From Longispora fulva (GTDB lineage: Bacteria > Actinomycetota > Actinomycetes > Mycobacteriales > Micromonosporaceae), in NCBI RefSeq assembly GCF_015751905.1, contig NZ_JADOUF010000001.1, positions 5,208,001-5,272,000 of the forward strand: DNA of 64,000 nucleotides. Reading direction: 5' to 3'. This document shows positions 52,723 to 61,758 of this stretch, one piece after another; the first letter of the stretch is position 1, and each line of letters begins with the position of its first letter. The notes beneath the pieces are model-generated. The model searched no databases. It was not told the DNA's origin and saw nothing but the letters and a program-made list of their open reading frames with translations. The position numbers and the translations under genes were made by a program.

Positions 52723-52795
52723 GAGATCAACCCCTTCAGGCGGTTACGGCGACACCTGCCCCGGCGCGCATCGGCGACTCCCCGTCAGACGCTCT

Positions 52796-53671
52796 CTAGG
52801 CATCGCTCCCGCGCACTCCACCGTGAGTCGCGCCCAGCGCCTTGCTCGCGTCGATGATGAGCTGGCGCGCCGGCTCCCCGACAACCGCGTCGCTCCACAG
52901 GCGCTCCATGATGCGCAGATACGCCGCCGATTCGTCGGCATCGTGCTGGGTCTCCCCGACGAAGGTCTCGCTGACGGCGAGGTCGTCGTACAGCTGGAAC
53001 GAGTTCTGCGGGGTGGTCGCGAGCTGCCTGCCCATGGGGAGGATGCCGAACCGGATGTTGGGCATCCCCACGATCGTCTGGAGGCGGTCGAGCTGGCCTC
53101 GCATGGTGGGCGCCGGGCAGAGCATCCAGCGCAGCACGGGCTCCGCGAGAAGGAACTCGAACTGGTGGGTTCCGTCGTAGAGCATCTGCTGGCGCTGCAT
53201 CCGGGCGGCGACGGCCGCGTCGATGTCCTCGACGTCGAGGTCGTGGAGGACGACCATCTCGGAGAACACGCGGCGGGCGTACTCGGCCGTCTGGATCAGG
53301 CCGGGGACGTAGACGGTCTCGAAGTGGCGGATCATCCGGGACTTCGAGACGAGCTCGTTGTAGGAGGTCTGCACCTCGGCCTGCCCTTGGCGCATGCGAC
53401 GTCGCCAGTCCTGGTGCTTCTCCTGGATCTGTTCCAGAAGTTCCAGCAGCTCCTGGGCCTCGGTCGGGGTGCCGCCGCAGGTCCTCACCCAGGCGTCGAT
53501 GTCCGCGCCGGCGGGGGCCTGTTTGCCGTTCTCCAGCTTGCTGACCTTGCTCGGCGGCCAGCCGTTGGCCTCGGCGAGACTCTTGCTGGCGAGGCCCGCC
53601 CGCGTGCGCAGGGCACGCAGGCGGGTCGCCATGCCGTCGGGCTGGTTGAGCCAGTCCTGGATGAGGTTCAC
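52796..53671 (-). CDS. XRE-family regulator with DUF5753 domain, cassette B
   Basis: Protein of 291 aa, paralogous to 13318-14214. Helix-turn-helix LRALRTRAGLASKSLAEANGW and SKVSKLENGKQAPAGADIDAW, then DUF5753 landmarks VPGLIQTAEYARRVF and FEFLLAEPVLRWMLCP. GTG at 53671 is 16 bases downstream of the DUF6879 stop. It is the third gene of the cassette, as in copy A, though on the other strand. Likely autoregulator of the divergent region 54428-54718. Confidence 0.9.
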   Translation of the reverse strand: MNLIQDWLNQPDGMATRLRALRTRAGLASKSLAEANGWPPSKVSKLENGKQAPAGADIDAWVRTCGGTPTEAQELLELLEQIQEKHQDWRRRMRQGQAEVQTSYNELVSKSRMIRHFETVYVPGLIQTAEYARRVFSEMVVLHDLDVEDIDAAVAARMQRQQMLYDGTHQFEFLLAEPVLRWMLCPAPTMRGQLDRLQTIVGMPNIRFGILPMGRQLATTPQNSFQLYDDLAVSETFVGETQHDADESAAYLRIMERLWSDAVVGEPARQLIIDASKALGATHGGVRGSDA

Positions 53672-53687
53672 GGTGAAGGTCTTCCTG

Positions 53688-54221
53688 CTATGCGGCGTCG
53701 TCCGGAGTGCTGTGTCGGACCGCCAGGTCTCGCCAGGCGAGTGCCTGCACCAGGTTCGCGGGGTCGGTGATCAGTTCGTTGCTGAGGCGGTGGCCGGTGT
53801 CATCGAACCGCATGACGATCAGGCGGTGGGAGTCCAGGAGCCACCAGTCGAAGTTGCCGGCCGCAGGCAGCAGGCCGACCTCGTGGGCACGCCGCCGGGT
53901 CAGGTACCGGATCGTCTCGCCCGCTCCGGTGTTCCAGGTCCCGATCCAACGCTCCCACCGTTGGTAGTCGGTCGGCGGGTCCTCGTGCACCCGCACCCTC
54001 TCGATCCGCTTTCCCTGTCCCGTGAGCTTGGCGACCTGGGTGAACCAGTCGGCAAGCTCGGGGACCTCAGTCGGGGGTTGAGGGTCGCCGGCCAGGAACC
54101 GCGCCACCGTGTCGTGCTCGCAGGGCTCGGAGTACGCCGGCTGCAGCTCCAGCCGGAACGCGGTGTCCGCGAACGTACCGAGAGCCTCGCCGAACTCGGC
54201 GTCGGTGAGCGGGATACCCAT
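53688..54221 (-). CDS. DUF6879 family protein, cassette B
   Basis: Protein of 177 aa with FRLELQPAYSEPCEHDTVARFLAG, KRIERVRVHEDPPTDYQRWERW and FDWWLLDSHRLIVMRF, all aligning with 12777-13304. The two differ in the N-terminal 15 residues and mid-segment but keep the RIERVRV..DPPTDY..WERW core, suggesting a conserved functional surface. ATG at 54221, 2 bases after the small gene. Confidence 0.85.
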   Translation of the reverse strand: MGIPLTDAEFGEALGTFADTAFRLELQPAYSEPCEHDTVARFLAGDPQPPTEVPELADWFTQVAKLTGQGKRIERVRVHEDPPTDYQRWERWIGTWNTGAGETIRYLTRRRAHEVGLLPAAGNFDWWLLDSHRLIVMRFDDTGHRLSNELITDPANLVQALAWRDLAVRHSTPDDAA

Positions 54222-54223
54222 GG

Positions 54224-54427
54224 TCAGCCGACCTCGCGGAGCCGGTCGAGGACGTTGGCGGGGACGAAGACACCGTCCTCGCCGTCGGCGAGCTGGCGAA
54301 GCTGCGCCCGCTCGGCGTCGGTGAGCTTGACGCCCTGGACGACGTAGCCGCCCTCGGTCGCGTACAGGGCCGGGCATCCGCCACCGCCGCTGTTGGTGTC
54401 TTTCCACAGGAACTCGAGGTCTCGCAC
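54224..54427 (-). CDS. Cassette B small protein
   Basis: Protein of 67 aa from GTG 54427, with AAGGAG six bases upstream. It has GGGGCPALYATEGGYVVQGVKL and RAQLRQLADGEDGVFVPANVL, aligning with the cassette A protein (12568-12780). The Gly-rich turn with Cys is shared. Together with DUF6879 and DUF5753 it forms the conserved module. Confidence 0.75.
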   Translation of the reverse strand: MRDLEFLWKDTNSGGGGCPALYATEGGYVVQGVKLTDAERAQLRQLADGEDGVFVPANVLDRLREVG

Positions 54428-54718
54428 GACTCGCTCCTTCCGTGGCCACGCCTGGGGTCGGCGCAGATCCCCATGATGCTCGCACTTTCTCTGAGTTTCT
54501 AGCAAGTGTCCGGACGAAATTTCGCAGATGCCCGGCCCATCCTGCTAGCGAACAGATATCTGATACCTCGCGAGACCTCACCCGCCCTCAGATGGAGAAC
54601 TTTCTTGAAATTTCTTGCAATTGGGAAGGGGAGGGCCTACCTTGGGCGATACGTCTCGGGAGGCAGGGGCTTGTGGCCTCCTACGGCTCATGTGCGGCCC
54701 GCTATCCCGGAGGGACCC
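54428..54718. promoter_or_regulatory. Divergent promoter region of cassette B
   Basis: AT-rich compared with its surroundings. It contains ATGCTCGCACTTTCTC (54476-54491, matching the elements at 12428 and 12460), a perfect palindrome CGAAATTTCG (54515-54524) and a TTTCTTG direct repeat near 54602-54620. It would serve the cassette (minus) and the genes at 54719 (plus). Confidence 0.45.
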
Positions 54719-55006
54719 ATGCTCGAACTGTCCACTGACCAACGCAATCTCTTGTCCATGTGCCTGGTCGGCCTCGTCGACGAGTACGGGCCGGGCGACC
54801 TGGACGCGCTGATCTTCCGTGACCCCCTCGGCCGATTCGGAGTCGGCCCTGGCCCACAGGCCCCGGCAGGCTGCGAGCCGGTGGTCACGCGGGCCATGGT
54901 CGACCGACTCATGGTCACCCACGTCTTCGTGCCACAGGACTTCCAGAGCCCCGCGCAACTGGCCTCGTTCGTCGAAACACTCTGCCAGGCGGTGCGCCTG
55001 CCATGA
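54719..55006 (+). CDS. Unknown 95-aa protein
   Basis: ATG at 54719 with GGAGGG four bases upstream. It starts LELSTDQRNLLSMCLVGLVDEYGPGDLDAL, mostly helical, with acidic and hydrophobic patches and a C-terminal LASFVETLCQAVRLP helix. No Cys pairs as in the genes divergent from cassette A. Function unknown. Its stop overlaps the next start (ATGA). Confidence 0.65.
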   Translation: MLELSTDQRNLLSMCLVGLVDEYGPGDLDALIFRDPLGRFGVGPGPQAPAGCEPVVTRAMVDRLMVTHVFVPQDFQSPAQLASFVETLCQAVRLP

Positions 55007-55221
55007 CCAGCCCAACCCTGGAACTGCCCATCACGAAGCCACCACGGCACGCCCGCAGGCGGACACATCCACCCAATGACCGCGCCGAAGCGATAGCCGA
55101 AGCCATCTGCCTTGCCGTCGCTGCCGTGTTCGTCGTGGCGATGTTCACCTACGCCATCGTCGCGGTCTTCGGATGCACGGCTGTCGTCGCCCAGCTGCGC
55201 GAGGTGGCGGCCACCCTCTGA
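55003..55221 (+). CDS. 72-aa single-span membrane protein, C-terminus from repeated lysR end
   Basis: A basic N-terminal region (HARRRTHPPNDRAEAIAEAI) is followed by one hydrophobic span (CLAVAAVFVVAMFTYAIVAVF). The last residues VAQLREVAATL are the same as the end of LysR at 52722, because the gene runs into the right copy of the direct repeat. Its original C-terminus was probably different or absent. ATG at 55003. Confidence 0.6.
   Translation: MTSPTLELPITKPPRHARRRTHPPNDRAEAIAEAICLAVAAVFVVAMFTYAIVAVFGCTAVVAQLREVAATL
55184..55221 (+). repeat. Right direct repeat of the cassette B segment
   Basis: Second copy of the lysR 3' end (see 52685-52722). It has no lysR body attached, so this is the displaced copy of the target or the distal arm of an inserted module. 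Confidence 0.7.
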
Positions 55222-55477
55222 GGGCGAACCCGCCAGCGCGACGGTTCTAGTCGGTCTCGTACCAGGCTGCCGGGTGGGCCGGGGCGTGGTGGGGTGGCCG
55301 GGTCCTTGATCCGGGATCGGATGCCGCGTCCGGCGAAGGGTTCGCTGGTGGCCGGTCCGGCCCGGCGGGCAACGCGCCCGTCAGCGCTGGCGGCCGGTCG
55401 GGCCTGGCGGGCAGTGTGCCCCTCGGACCGGTGCGTGCCGGGCCGGGGACCTCCGTAACCGTCTGATGGGGTTGATC
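55222..55477. other. Gap without a gene
   Basis: Very GC-rich, no supported ORF. Near its right end is the motif GGGACCTCCGTAACCGTC (55446-55463) that also occurs after the GNAT gene at 14837. Confidence 0.4.
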
Positions 55478-56296
55478 TCAGGGGGTGTGGCGGGCCCGGA
55501 GGAGGGCGGCGGTCTCGGCGTCGGCCGGGAGGAACGCCTCCAGGTGCAGCTCGGCGAGGGTCACGTCCACGGCCGTCGCGAACGAGGTCAGCGTCGTGAG
55601 CAGCCGCAACTCCCCGTCGGCGGTGCGCAGCCGCAGGGGGACGGCGAAGCCCAGGTGGTCGGGGCCGGGCGGGGCGGCCGGCGGCAGGTAGCCCTCCAGT
55701 TCCGTGCGGAGTGCGTCCAGTGCCGAGTCGGGGCTGCGCAGGGCCCGGCCGCGCAGGCTCTCCACGATGTGCCGGCCCCAGTCGGCGAGGTTCACCACCC
55801 GCCGCGCCATCCCGTCGGGATGCAGCGCGAGGCGCAGGACGTTGACCGGGGGTGTGAGCAGCTCGGGGGCCGCGCCCTCGGTCAGCACGGACAGTGCGCT
55901 GTTCGCGGCGACCAGTTCGCCGTGCGGGCCGGCCACGATCGCCGGATACGGCAGGTGCCCGTCGAGGATGCTGTCCAGCGCGTCGCGGACCGGGCGCAGC
56001 AGTGGCGCGTCCAGCCGGGACTCGGCGAACAGTGGGGCGTAGCCGGCGGCGAGGAGCAGCGCGTTGCGTTCCCGCAGCGTGAGGCCCAGTGACTCGGCGA
56101 GGCGGACCACGATCTCCCGGCCGGGGCGGGACCGGCCGCGTTCCATGAAGCTCAGGTGCCGTTGGGTGGTGCCGGCGCGGATCGCGAGTTCGAGCTGGCT
56201 GACCCGGCGGGAGGTGCGCCAGCGGCGCAGTTCGCCGGCGAAGGGGCCCGGCTGCACGAGGGTGTCCACCCTCCAGTTGTAGCCGATCTTGGGCAC
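55478..56296 (-). CDS. MmyB-like XRE regulator
   Basis: Protein of 272 aa. Helix-turn-helix LRRWRTSRRVSQLELAIRAGTTQRHLSFMERGRSRPGRE (about 24-62) and an MmyB-like ligand domain with PPVNVLRLALHPDGMARRVVNLADW. GTG at 56296. It is divergent from the NTF2-like/oxidoreductase operon and probably regulates it. Paralogous to the frameshifted gene at 39675. Confidence 0.88.
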   Translation of the reverse strand: MPKIGYNWRVDTLVQPGPFAGELRRWRTSRRVSQLELAIRAGTTQRHLSFMERGRSRPGREIVVRLAESLGLTLRERNALLLAAGYAPLFAESRLDAPLLRPVRDALDSILDGHLPYPAIVAGPHGELVAANSALSVLTEGAAPELLTPPVNVLRLALHPDGMARRVVNLADWGRHIVESLRGRALRSPDSALDALRTELEGYLPPAAPPGPDHLGFAVPLRLRTADGELRLLTTLTSFATAVDVTLAELHLEAFLPADAETAALLRARHTP

Positions 56297-56388
56297 GGGC
56301 GATACCTCGCGGGGAATTGCTGGTCACCGGCGCCCCGGACATGATCGTTTCCAGGCCGCCCGGAGGGGCGCGAGGGAGAGGGAGACCC

Positions 56389-56718
56389 ATGAGCACCGCA
56401 GATGTCATCCGCCGGTACAACGACGTGTTCCAACTGCACGACGCCGACGCGCTCGACGCGCTGATCGCCGAGGACTGCGTCATCGAGAACCTCGACGGCA
56501 GGCGCACCGAGGGCAAGGCGGCGTGCGTGGCGTGGTGGCGGGCGATCGCCGAGAACCGGGACGCGCGCTTCGAGATCGAGGACGTCTTCGTCTCCGACGA
56601 CCGGGCCGCCATCCGCTGGACGTACGTGTACCCGGGCGGCTCCAACCGGGGCGTGAACCTGATGCGGGTCCGCGACGGGCTGATCGTCGAGGGCCTCGGC
56701 TACACCAAGAGCTCCTGA
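56389..56718 (+). CDS. SnoaL/NTF2-like protein
   Basis: Protein of 109 aa. VIRRYNDVFQLHDADALDALIAEDCVIENLDGRRTEGK is the NTF2-like start; the later WWRAIAENRDARFEIEDVFVSDDRAAIRW completes it. ATG at 56389 with GGGAGAGGGAG upstream. It shares its last base with the next start (TGATG). Confidence 0.8.
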   Translation: MSTADVIRRYNDVFQLHDADALDALIAEDCVIENLDGRRTEGKAACVAWWRAIAENRDARFEIEDVFVSDDRAAIRWTYVYPGGSNRGVNLMRVRDGLIVEGLGYTKSS

Positions 56719-57734
56719 TGCGCGCCTACTACCTGGACAGTCTCGGCTCGTTCGACGGCATCGTCGCCCGGGACACCCCGGAGCCCACACCCGGCCCGAC
56801 CGGCATCGTCGTGCGGGTGCGTGCCGTCGCCCTCAACCGCCGCGACGTGGCGATCGTCAACGGCACCTACCCGCTGCCTTCCGTGCCCGGGGTGATCCCG
56901 GTCAGCGACGGGGCCGGCGAGGTCGTCGCCGTCGGCCCGGACGTGACCCGGTTCAAGGTCGGCGACCGGGTGGTCGGCAGCTACTTCGCGAAGTGGCTCG
57001 ACGGCCGGCTGAACGTCGGGCTGATCGACCAGCTGGGGTGCACCCTGGACGGGATGCTCACGGAGTACGCGCTGCTGGACCAGGACTGGGCCGCGCCGAT
57101 CCCCGCGCACCTGACCTGGGAGGAGGCCGCCAGCCTGCCGTGCTCGGGCACCACGGCCTGGAACTCGCTCACCGGCGGGGAGCCGCTGCTGCCCGGTCAG
57201 ACGGTGCTCACCCTGGGCACGGGCGCCGTGTCGCTGGCCGCCGTGCAGTTCGCGAAGCTGATGGGGGCCACCGTCATCTCCACGACGTCCAGCGCGGCCA
57301 AGGGCGAGCGGCTGCTGGCACTGGGCGCAGACCACGTCGTCAACTACGCGACCACCCCCGACTGGGGCAGCGCCGTGCGCGAGCTGACCGGCGGGGCCGG
57401 CGTCGACCTGGTCGTGGAGACCAACGGGCCGAAGACCATCGAGCAGTCGATGCGGGCGACGGGGCTGTACGGGCAGGTCGTGCTCCTGATCACCGGCAGC
57501 GCGTCGAGGCCGGGGATCGAGATCTCCAACGCGGCGTACGCGTCGAGCATGGCCACCATCCGCAGGGTGTTCGTCGGCAGCCGGACGCACCTGGAGACCA
57601 TGCTGGCGGCGGTGTCCGCGCACGGGCTACGGCCGGTGGTGGACCGGGTGTTCGACTACGCCGAGGTGCATGAGGCGTACCGGTACTTCGACAAGTCCAG
57701 CGGGTTCGGCAAGGTGGTCGTGCGGGTGGCGTGA
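56718..57734 (+). CDS. Zinc-free MDR-family alcohol dehydrogenase/quinone reductase
   Basis: Protein of 338 aa. GroES-like domain (VRVRAVALNRRDVAIVNGTYPLP, VGDRVVGSY) and Rossmann domain (TLGTGAVSLAAVQFAKLMGATVI). No catalytic zinc Cys-His-Cys set is present. NADP-dependent reduction of a quinone or enone is likely. Co-expressed with the NTF2-like gene. Confidence 0.88.
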   Translation: MRAYYLDSLGSFDGIVARDTPEPTPGPTGIVVRVRAVALNRRDVAIVNGTYPLPSVPGVIPVSDGAGEVVAVGPDVTRFKVGDRVVGSYFAKWLDGRLNVGLIDQLGCTLDGMLTEYALLDQDWAAPIPAHLTWEEAASLPCSGTTAWNSLTGGEPLLPGQTVLTLGTGAVSLAAVQFAKLMGATVISTTSSAAKGERLLALGADHVVNYATTPDWGSAVRELTGGAGVDLVVETNGPKTIEQSMRATGLYGQVVLLITGSASRPGIEISNAAYASSMATIRRVFVGSRTHLETMLAAVSAHGLRPVVDRVFDYAEVHEAYRYFDKSSGFGKVVVRVA

Positions 57735-57738
57735 GCCG

Positions 57739-57776
57739 GGCGTGCCCGGGCCGGCCCTCTCCGGCCCGGGCACGCC
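57739..57776. terminator. 16-bp stem terminator
   Basis: GGCGTGCCCGGGCCGG and CCGGCCCGGGCACGCC form a perfect stem with a 6-base loop between convergent genes. Confidence 0.8.
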
Positions 57777-57787
57777 TCGCCCCCGGT

Positions 57788-58453
57788 CTAGCCCAGCGCC
57801 CGCGCCACGGCCGTCCGCAGCGCCGGCAGCTTCGCGTACAGCGCGTCGCCCGGGCAGTCCGTCGAGTTGTAGTCGCGGTGTCCCTTGATCGCGGTCCTCG
57901 GATCCAGCTTGTACTGGTCGCACAGGTACGCGCACAGCTGCACCAGCGCGTTCCACTGCGCCGTCGGCGGCAGCACCGACATGTACGTGCCCTCGTTCTC
58001 GATCCCGATCGTGTGGTCGTTGTGCCCGGACACCTGCGCGCCCTGCACCAGCTTGTGCTGGCCGATCGAGGGCAGCACCTTGTCCCGGCCCTCCATCAGA
58101 TGCCCGCCGCGCGAGGTGGTGAAGTGCTGGCCGACGTCGTCCCAGCCGTTGGTGTCCATGTGGTGGTTCTGGATCGACTTCGACAGCGCCTTCGCGTGGG
58201 CCACGGAGTAGTCCGTGCTGTTCGGGGTGTCGGTGTGGTGCACGATGATCCGGTCCGGCTTGCGGTTGAGGACAGTGATCGGGTGCTTCGGGGCCCGGGC
58301 GCCCCACTGGGCCCGGGTCAGGATGGTGGGCCTCGCCACGGCTTCGGCGGCCCCGGCGGCCTCGGCGGTGCCGACGACCAGCAGTCCGCTGGCGGCCACA
58401 GCGAGACCCGCTCCGGCGTACTGGAGAAGTGCGCGTCGGGAGATGTCAGTCAT
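57788..58453 (-). CDS. Secreted N-acetylmuramoyl-L-alanine amidase (amidase_2/PGRP)
   Basis: Protein of 221 aa. N-terminus SRRALLQYAGAGLAVAASGLLVVGTAEAA resembles a Tat-type signal. The zinc amidase has IIVHHTDTPNS, the GGHLMEGR strand and GHRDYNSTDCPGD, with the zinc His/Cys positions. It cleaves the amide between muramic acid and the stem peptide. ATG at 58453. Upstream lie 11-base-spaced repeats for the SARP. Confidence 0.92.
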   Translation of the reverse strand: MTDISRRALLQYAGAGLAVAASGLLVVGTAEAAGAAEAVARPTILTRAQWGARAPKHPITVLNRKPDRIIVHHTDTPNSTDYSVAHAKALSKSIQNHHMDTNGWDDVGQHFTTSRGGHLMEGRDKVLPSIGQHKLVQGAQVSGHNDHTIGIENEGTYMSVLPPTAQWNALVQLCAYLCDQYKLDPRTAIKGHRDYNSTDCPGDALYAKLPALRTAVARALG

Positions 58454-58475
58454 GGCCCGAAAGGTAGGAGCGGGC

Positions 58476-58495
58476 GCTGAACGTCGGCTGAACGT
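58476..58495 (-). promoter_or_regulatory. 11-bp-spaced direct repeats upstream of the amidase gene
   Basis: ACGTTCAGC (minus strand) occurs twice, 58495-58487 and 58484-58476, with period 11. SARP proteins bind direct repeats with 11-bp spacing, so this is a candidate site for the adjacent SARP. Confidence 0.55.
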
Positions 58496-58637
58496 ACCGC
58501 GCGTGCCGTAACCGTTTCCGCGCCTACCGCACTGGTATGACCTGAATGATCAACCCCGCGCGGGATTCGGCCGACCCCGGACGCCCGTAGTGTCCGGTTC
58601 GACATTCAGGACGTGCGCGAGCCGGAGTGGGGTCACA

Positions 58638-61600
58638 GTGGATGTTCGGATGCTCGGCCCCTTCGAGCTGGTGTCCCCGGCCGGCACGCTCGCGCTCGGC
58701 GGGCCCCGCCGCAGGGCCACGATGGCACTGCTGGCCGTGCGGGCCGGCACCGTCGTCTCCGTCGACCAGATCATCGACGGCGTGTGGGGCGACACCGCGC
58801 CGCCCGGCGTCCGCAACCAGATCCAGGTGTACGTCTCCGCCCTGCGCGGCCTCCTCACCGGCCAGGGCGAGTCCCGCGACCTGATCCAGACCCACCCGGG
58901 CGGCTACCTGTTCCGGCCCCGGCGGGACGCCGTCGACCTGCGGCTGTTCGAGGACCGGGTGACCGACGCCGACGGCGCGCTGGCCCGGGGCCGGCTCACG
59001 GAGGCTGGTGGCCTGCTCCGGGAGGCGCTCGCGCTGTGGCGGGGACCGGCGCTCGGCGGGGTCACCGGACGGTTCGCCGAGACCGAGGCCGCCCGGCTCG
59101 CCGAGCGCCGGATCGCCGTGATCGAGCAGCGCCTCGACATCGACCTGGCGCTCGGCCGGCACCCGGCGCTGGTGGCGGAGCTGGTGAACCTGGTCGACGA
59201 GTACCCGTTGCGGGAGGTGTTGCGGGCCCGGCTGATGCTCGCCCTCTACCTCGGCGACCGCACGGCCGAGGCGCTGTCCGTGTACCGCGACGCCCGGGCC
59301 ACGCTCGTCGAGGAGCTGGGCATCGAGCCCGGTACCCGGCTCCGCGAGCTGGAACAGGCCATCCTGCGCGGCGACCGGCCGGCGGTGCTCGCCGAGCGCT
59401 GGCTGTCCGACGCGCGGCTGTCGGCCCCGGCGCCGGCCCCCGCCCCGGCCGTCGCTGGCCGGGCCGCCCACCTGCCGGCGGACCTCGCCGAGTTCGTGGG
59501 CCGGCACGCCGAGATCTCCGCCGCCGTCGCGACCCTGTCCGGCACCGGCCCCGCGCCGGCGACCCTGGTCATCGTGGGCCAGCCGGGGATGGGCAAGACG
59601 TCGCTGGCGGTGCACCTCGGGCACCGGGTCCGCGACCAGTTCCCCGACGGCCAGCTGTACGTGAACCTGCGCGGCCCGCAGGGCGACCCGGAGACCGTGC
59701 TCGGCTCCTTCCTCCGCGCGCTCGGCCGCACCGGCCCGCTCCCCGACAACCTGGCCGAACGCAGCGCGCTGTACCGGTCGGCGCTGGCCGACCAGCGGAT
59801 CCTCGTGGTCCTCGACGACGCGGCGTCCGAGCGGCAGGTCCGGCCGCTGCTCCCCGGCAGCGGCACGTGCGCGGTCCTGGTGACCAGCCGGGCGAACCTG
59901 GCCGGCCTGGGCACCCACCGGCTCGTCCTGGAACCGCTGGGCGAGGAGTACGCGCTGACCCTGCTCGCCGGCGTCGTCGGCCGCGACCGGGTGACCGCGG
60001 AACTCGACGCGGCCGGGGAGATCGTGCACCTGTGCGGGTACCTGCCGCTGGCGGTGCAGATCGCGGCCATGCGGCTGTCCACCCGGCCGCACTGGAGCCT
60101 GGAGCGGCTGGCCAGGGCGCTGCGCGACGAGCACCGCCGGCTCGACGAGCTGGCCGTCGGCGACCTGGAGCTGCGGGCCAGCCTGGCGCTCAGCTACGAC
60201 GGGCTGCCGGCCGCCGCCCGGGTCGGGTTCCGCCGCCTCGGCCTGGTCGGGGCGGCCGACGTGCCGTCCTGGGTGGTGGCGGCGCTGCTCGACGTGGGCC
60301 CGGAGGATGCCGACGACGTGCTGGACGAGCTGGTGGACGTGCACCTGCTGGAGCCGCACCCCGGGCAGCCGGACGGCTCGGTGCGCTACCGGATGCACGA
60401 CCTGCCCCGGCTGTACGCCAGGGAGCGCGCCGAGGCCGAGGATCCCGCCGAGGTCCGGCTGGCGGCGGTGCGCCGGGTGTTCGACGCGTACCTCGACATC
60501 GCCGGGCGGGCCAACGCGGCCCTGGCCAGCGACTTCGTCGGCGCCCCTCCCCCGTCCGCCCCGCGCTGGGCGTTGCCGGACGGCCTGGCCGAGGAGCTGT
60601 GCGCCGCCCCGCTGGACTGGTTCGAGACCGAACGCGCCTCGATCGTCAGCGCGGTCGGGCAGGCCGTGGAGCTGGGCGACGCCGCCACCGCGGGAGGGCT
60701 CGCCGCGGCGTCGGCAACGTTCTTCGAGGTGCGCAACTACTTCGACGACTGGCAGCGCACCCACCGGGCGGCGCTGGACCTGTGCGCCGCGCGGGGGGAC
60801 GCCCTGACCGCCGTGCCGCTGCGCCGCAACCTCGGCGAACTGCACACCATCCAGGACAACTACGACCTGGCCGTCGAGCACTTCAGCACGGCCCTGGTCG
60901 ACGCGCGCGCCCTCGGCCTCACCGGGCAGGAGGCCGCTTGCCTGGCCGGGCTGGGCTACCTGCGCCGGGTGCTGGGCCAGTACGCCGCGGCCACGGAGGC
61001 GTTCACCGAGGCGGCCAGGCTGGGTCGCGAGCTGCGCAACCCCGCATGCGAGGTGTACGCGACCCTCGGCCTCGGCGTGATCTGCCGCGAGACCGGCCGG
61101 GCGGCCGAGAGCACCGCGCACTACGAGCACGGCCGGACGTTGAGCCTGGCCAGCGCGTACCGGCCCGGCGAGGCCCAGGCCCTGCGCGGCCTCGGACTCC
61201 TGGCTCTCGACCGCGACGCCCTCGACGAGGCCGAGGAACACCTGGCCGCCGCCCGGGACATCCACGTCGGCTCCGGTGACCGGCTCGGCCAGGCGCACGC
61301 CCTGCTCTGGCTCGCCGAGATCCGGATCCGCCGGGGCGCGCTGCCCGCCGGCGAGACCATGCTCGCCTGGTGCCTGCTCGTGTACCGCGAACACGACAAC
61401 GCGTTCGGCCAGGCCCTGACGCTGCGCCGGCTCGGGTCGGCGCACCTGACCGGGGGCAGGGTCGACTCGGCCCGGGGCGCGCTGACCGAGGCGGTGCGGA
61501 TCTGGCGGCGGCTGCGGTCCCCGTACTGGCTCGCGGACTCCCTCGACGTGCTGGTGGCGGTGGAGGACCGGCGCGGCGACGAAGCCGCGGCGAACTCCGC

Positions 61601-61670
61601 CAGGCAGGAGGCCCGCCGGCTGCGCGCCGGACTGCGGACCGAGGCCGCCGTCGCCGCCGGGGTGCGCTGA
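58638..61670 (+). CDS. AfsR-type SARP regulator with NB-ARC and TPR domains
   Basis: Protein of 1010 aa from GTG 58638. N-terminal OmpR-like winged helix (MLGPFELVSPAGTLALGGPRRR ... YVSALRGLL), then BTAD (LFEDRV ... LYLGDRTAEALSVYRDARATLVEELGIEPG), an NB-ARC ATPase (Walker A VGQPGMGKTS, LVVLDDAASERQV), and about 350 residues of TPR-like repeats (ALGLTGQEAACLAGLGYLRRVLGQYAAATEAFTEAA). It is a large AfsR-like activator; no biosynthetic cluster is visible beside it. It stands between two peptidoglycan hydrolase genes that carry 11-base repeats. Confidence 0.93.
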   Translation: MDVRMLGPFELVSPAGTLALGGPRRRATMALLAVRAGTVVSVDQIIDGVWGDTAPPGVRNQIQVYVSALRGLLTGQGESRDLIQTHPGGYLFRPRRDAVDLRLFEDRVTDADGALARGRLTEAGGLLREALALWRGPALGGVTGRFAETEAARLAERRIAVIEQRLDIDLALGRHPALVAELVNLVDEYPLREVLRARLMLALYLGDRTAEALSVYRDARATLVEELGIEPGTRLRELEQAILRGDRPAVLAERWLSDARLSAPAPAPAPAVAGRAAHLPADLAEFVGRHAEISAAVATLSGTGPAPATLVIVGQPGMGKTSLAVHLGHRVRDQFPDGQLYVNLRGPQGDPETVLGSFLRALGRTGPLPDNLAERSALYRSALADQRILVVLDDAASERQVRPLLPGSGTCAVLVTSRANLAGLGTHRLVLEPLGEEYALTLLAGVVGRDRVTAELDAAGEIVHLCGYLPLAVQIAAMRLSTRPHWSLERLARALRDEHRRLDELAVGDLELRASLALSYDGLPAAARVGFRRLGLVGAADVPSWVVAALLDVGPEDADDVLDELVDVHLLEPHPGQPDGSVRYRMHDLPRLYARERAEAEDPAEVRLAAVRRVFDAYLDIAGRANAALASDFVGAPPPSAPRWALPDGLAEELCAAPLDWFETERASIVSAVGQAVELGDAATAGGLAAASATFFEVRNYFDDWQRTHRAALDLCAARGDALTAVPLRRNLGELHTIQDNYDLAVEHFSTALVDARALGLTGQEAACLAGLGYLRRVLGQYAAATEAFTEAARLGRELRNPACEVYATLGLGVICRETGRAAESTAHYEHGRTLSLASAYRPGEAQALRGLGLLALDRDALDEAEEHLAAARDIHVGSGDRLGQAHALLWLAEIRIRRGALPAGETMLAWCLLVYREHDNAFGQALTLRRLGSAHLTGGRVDSARGALTEAVRIWRRLRSPYWLADSLDVLVAVEDRRGDEAAANSARQEARRLRAGLRTEAAVAAGVR

Positions 61671-61680
61671 ACGTCGCGCG

Positions 61681-61707
61681 GTCAGCCGTCGTTCAGTGTC
61701 CGATCAG
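61681..61707 (+). promoter_or_regulatory. 11-bp-spaced repeats upstream of the NlpC/P60-like gene
   Basis: TCAG at 61682, 61693 and 61704, each preceded by GT or GA, gives three direct repeats with an exact 11-base period, 52-78 bases before the start at 61759. The orientation relative to the gene matches the amidase site at 58476-58495. Confidence 0.5.
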
Positions 61708-61758
61708 GACCGTCGACCAGGGTGGTCATCGACACAGCGACCCACCTTGGAGGACGTC

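Noticed and set aside
58524-61445. A 973-codon open frame on the minus strand
   Set aside because: It is antisense to the SARP gene and has the low-complexity composition of a shadow frame.
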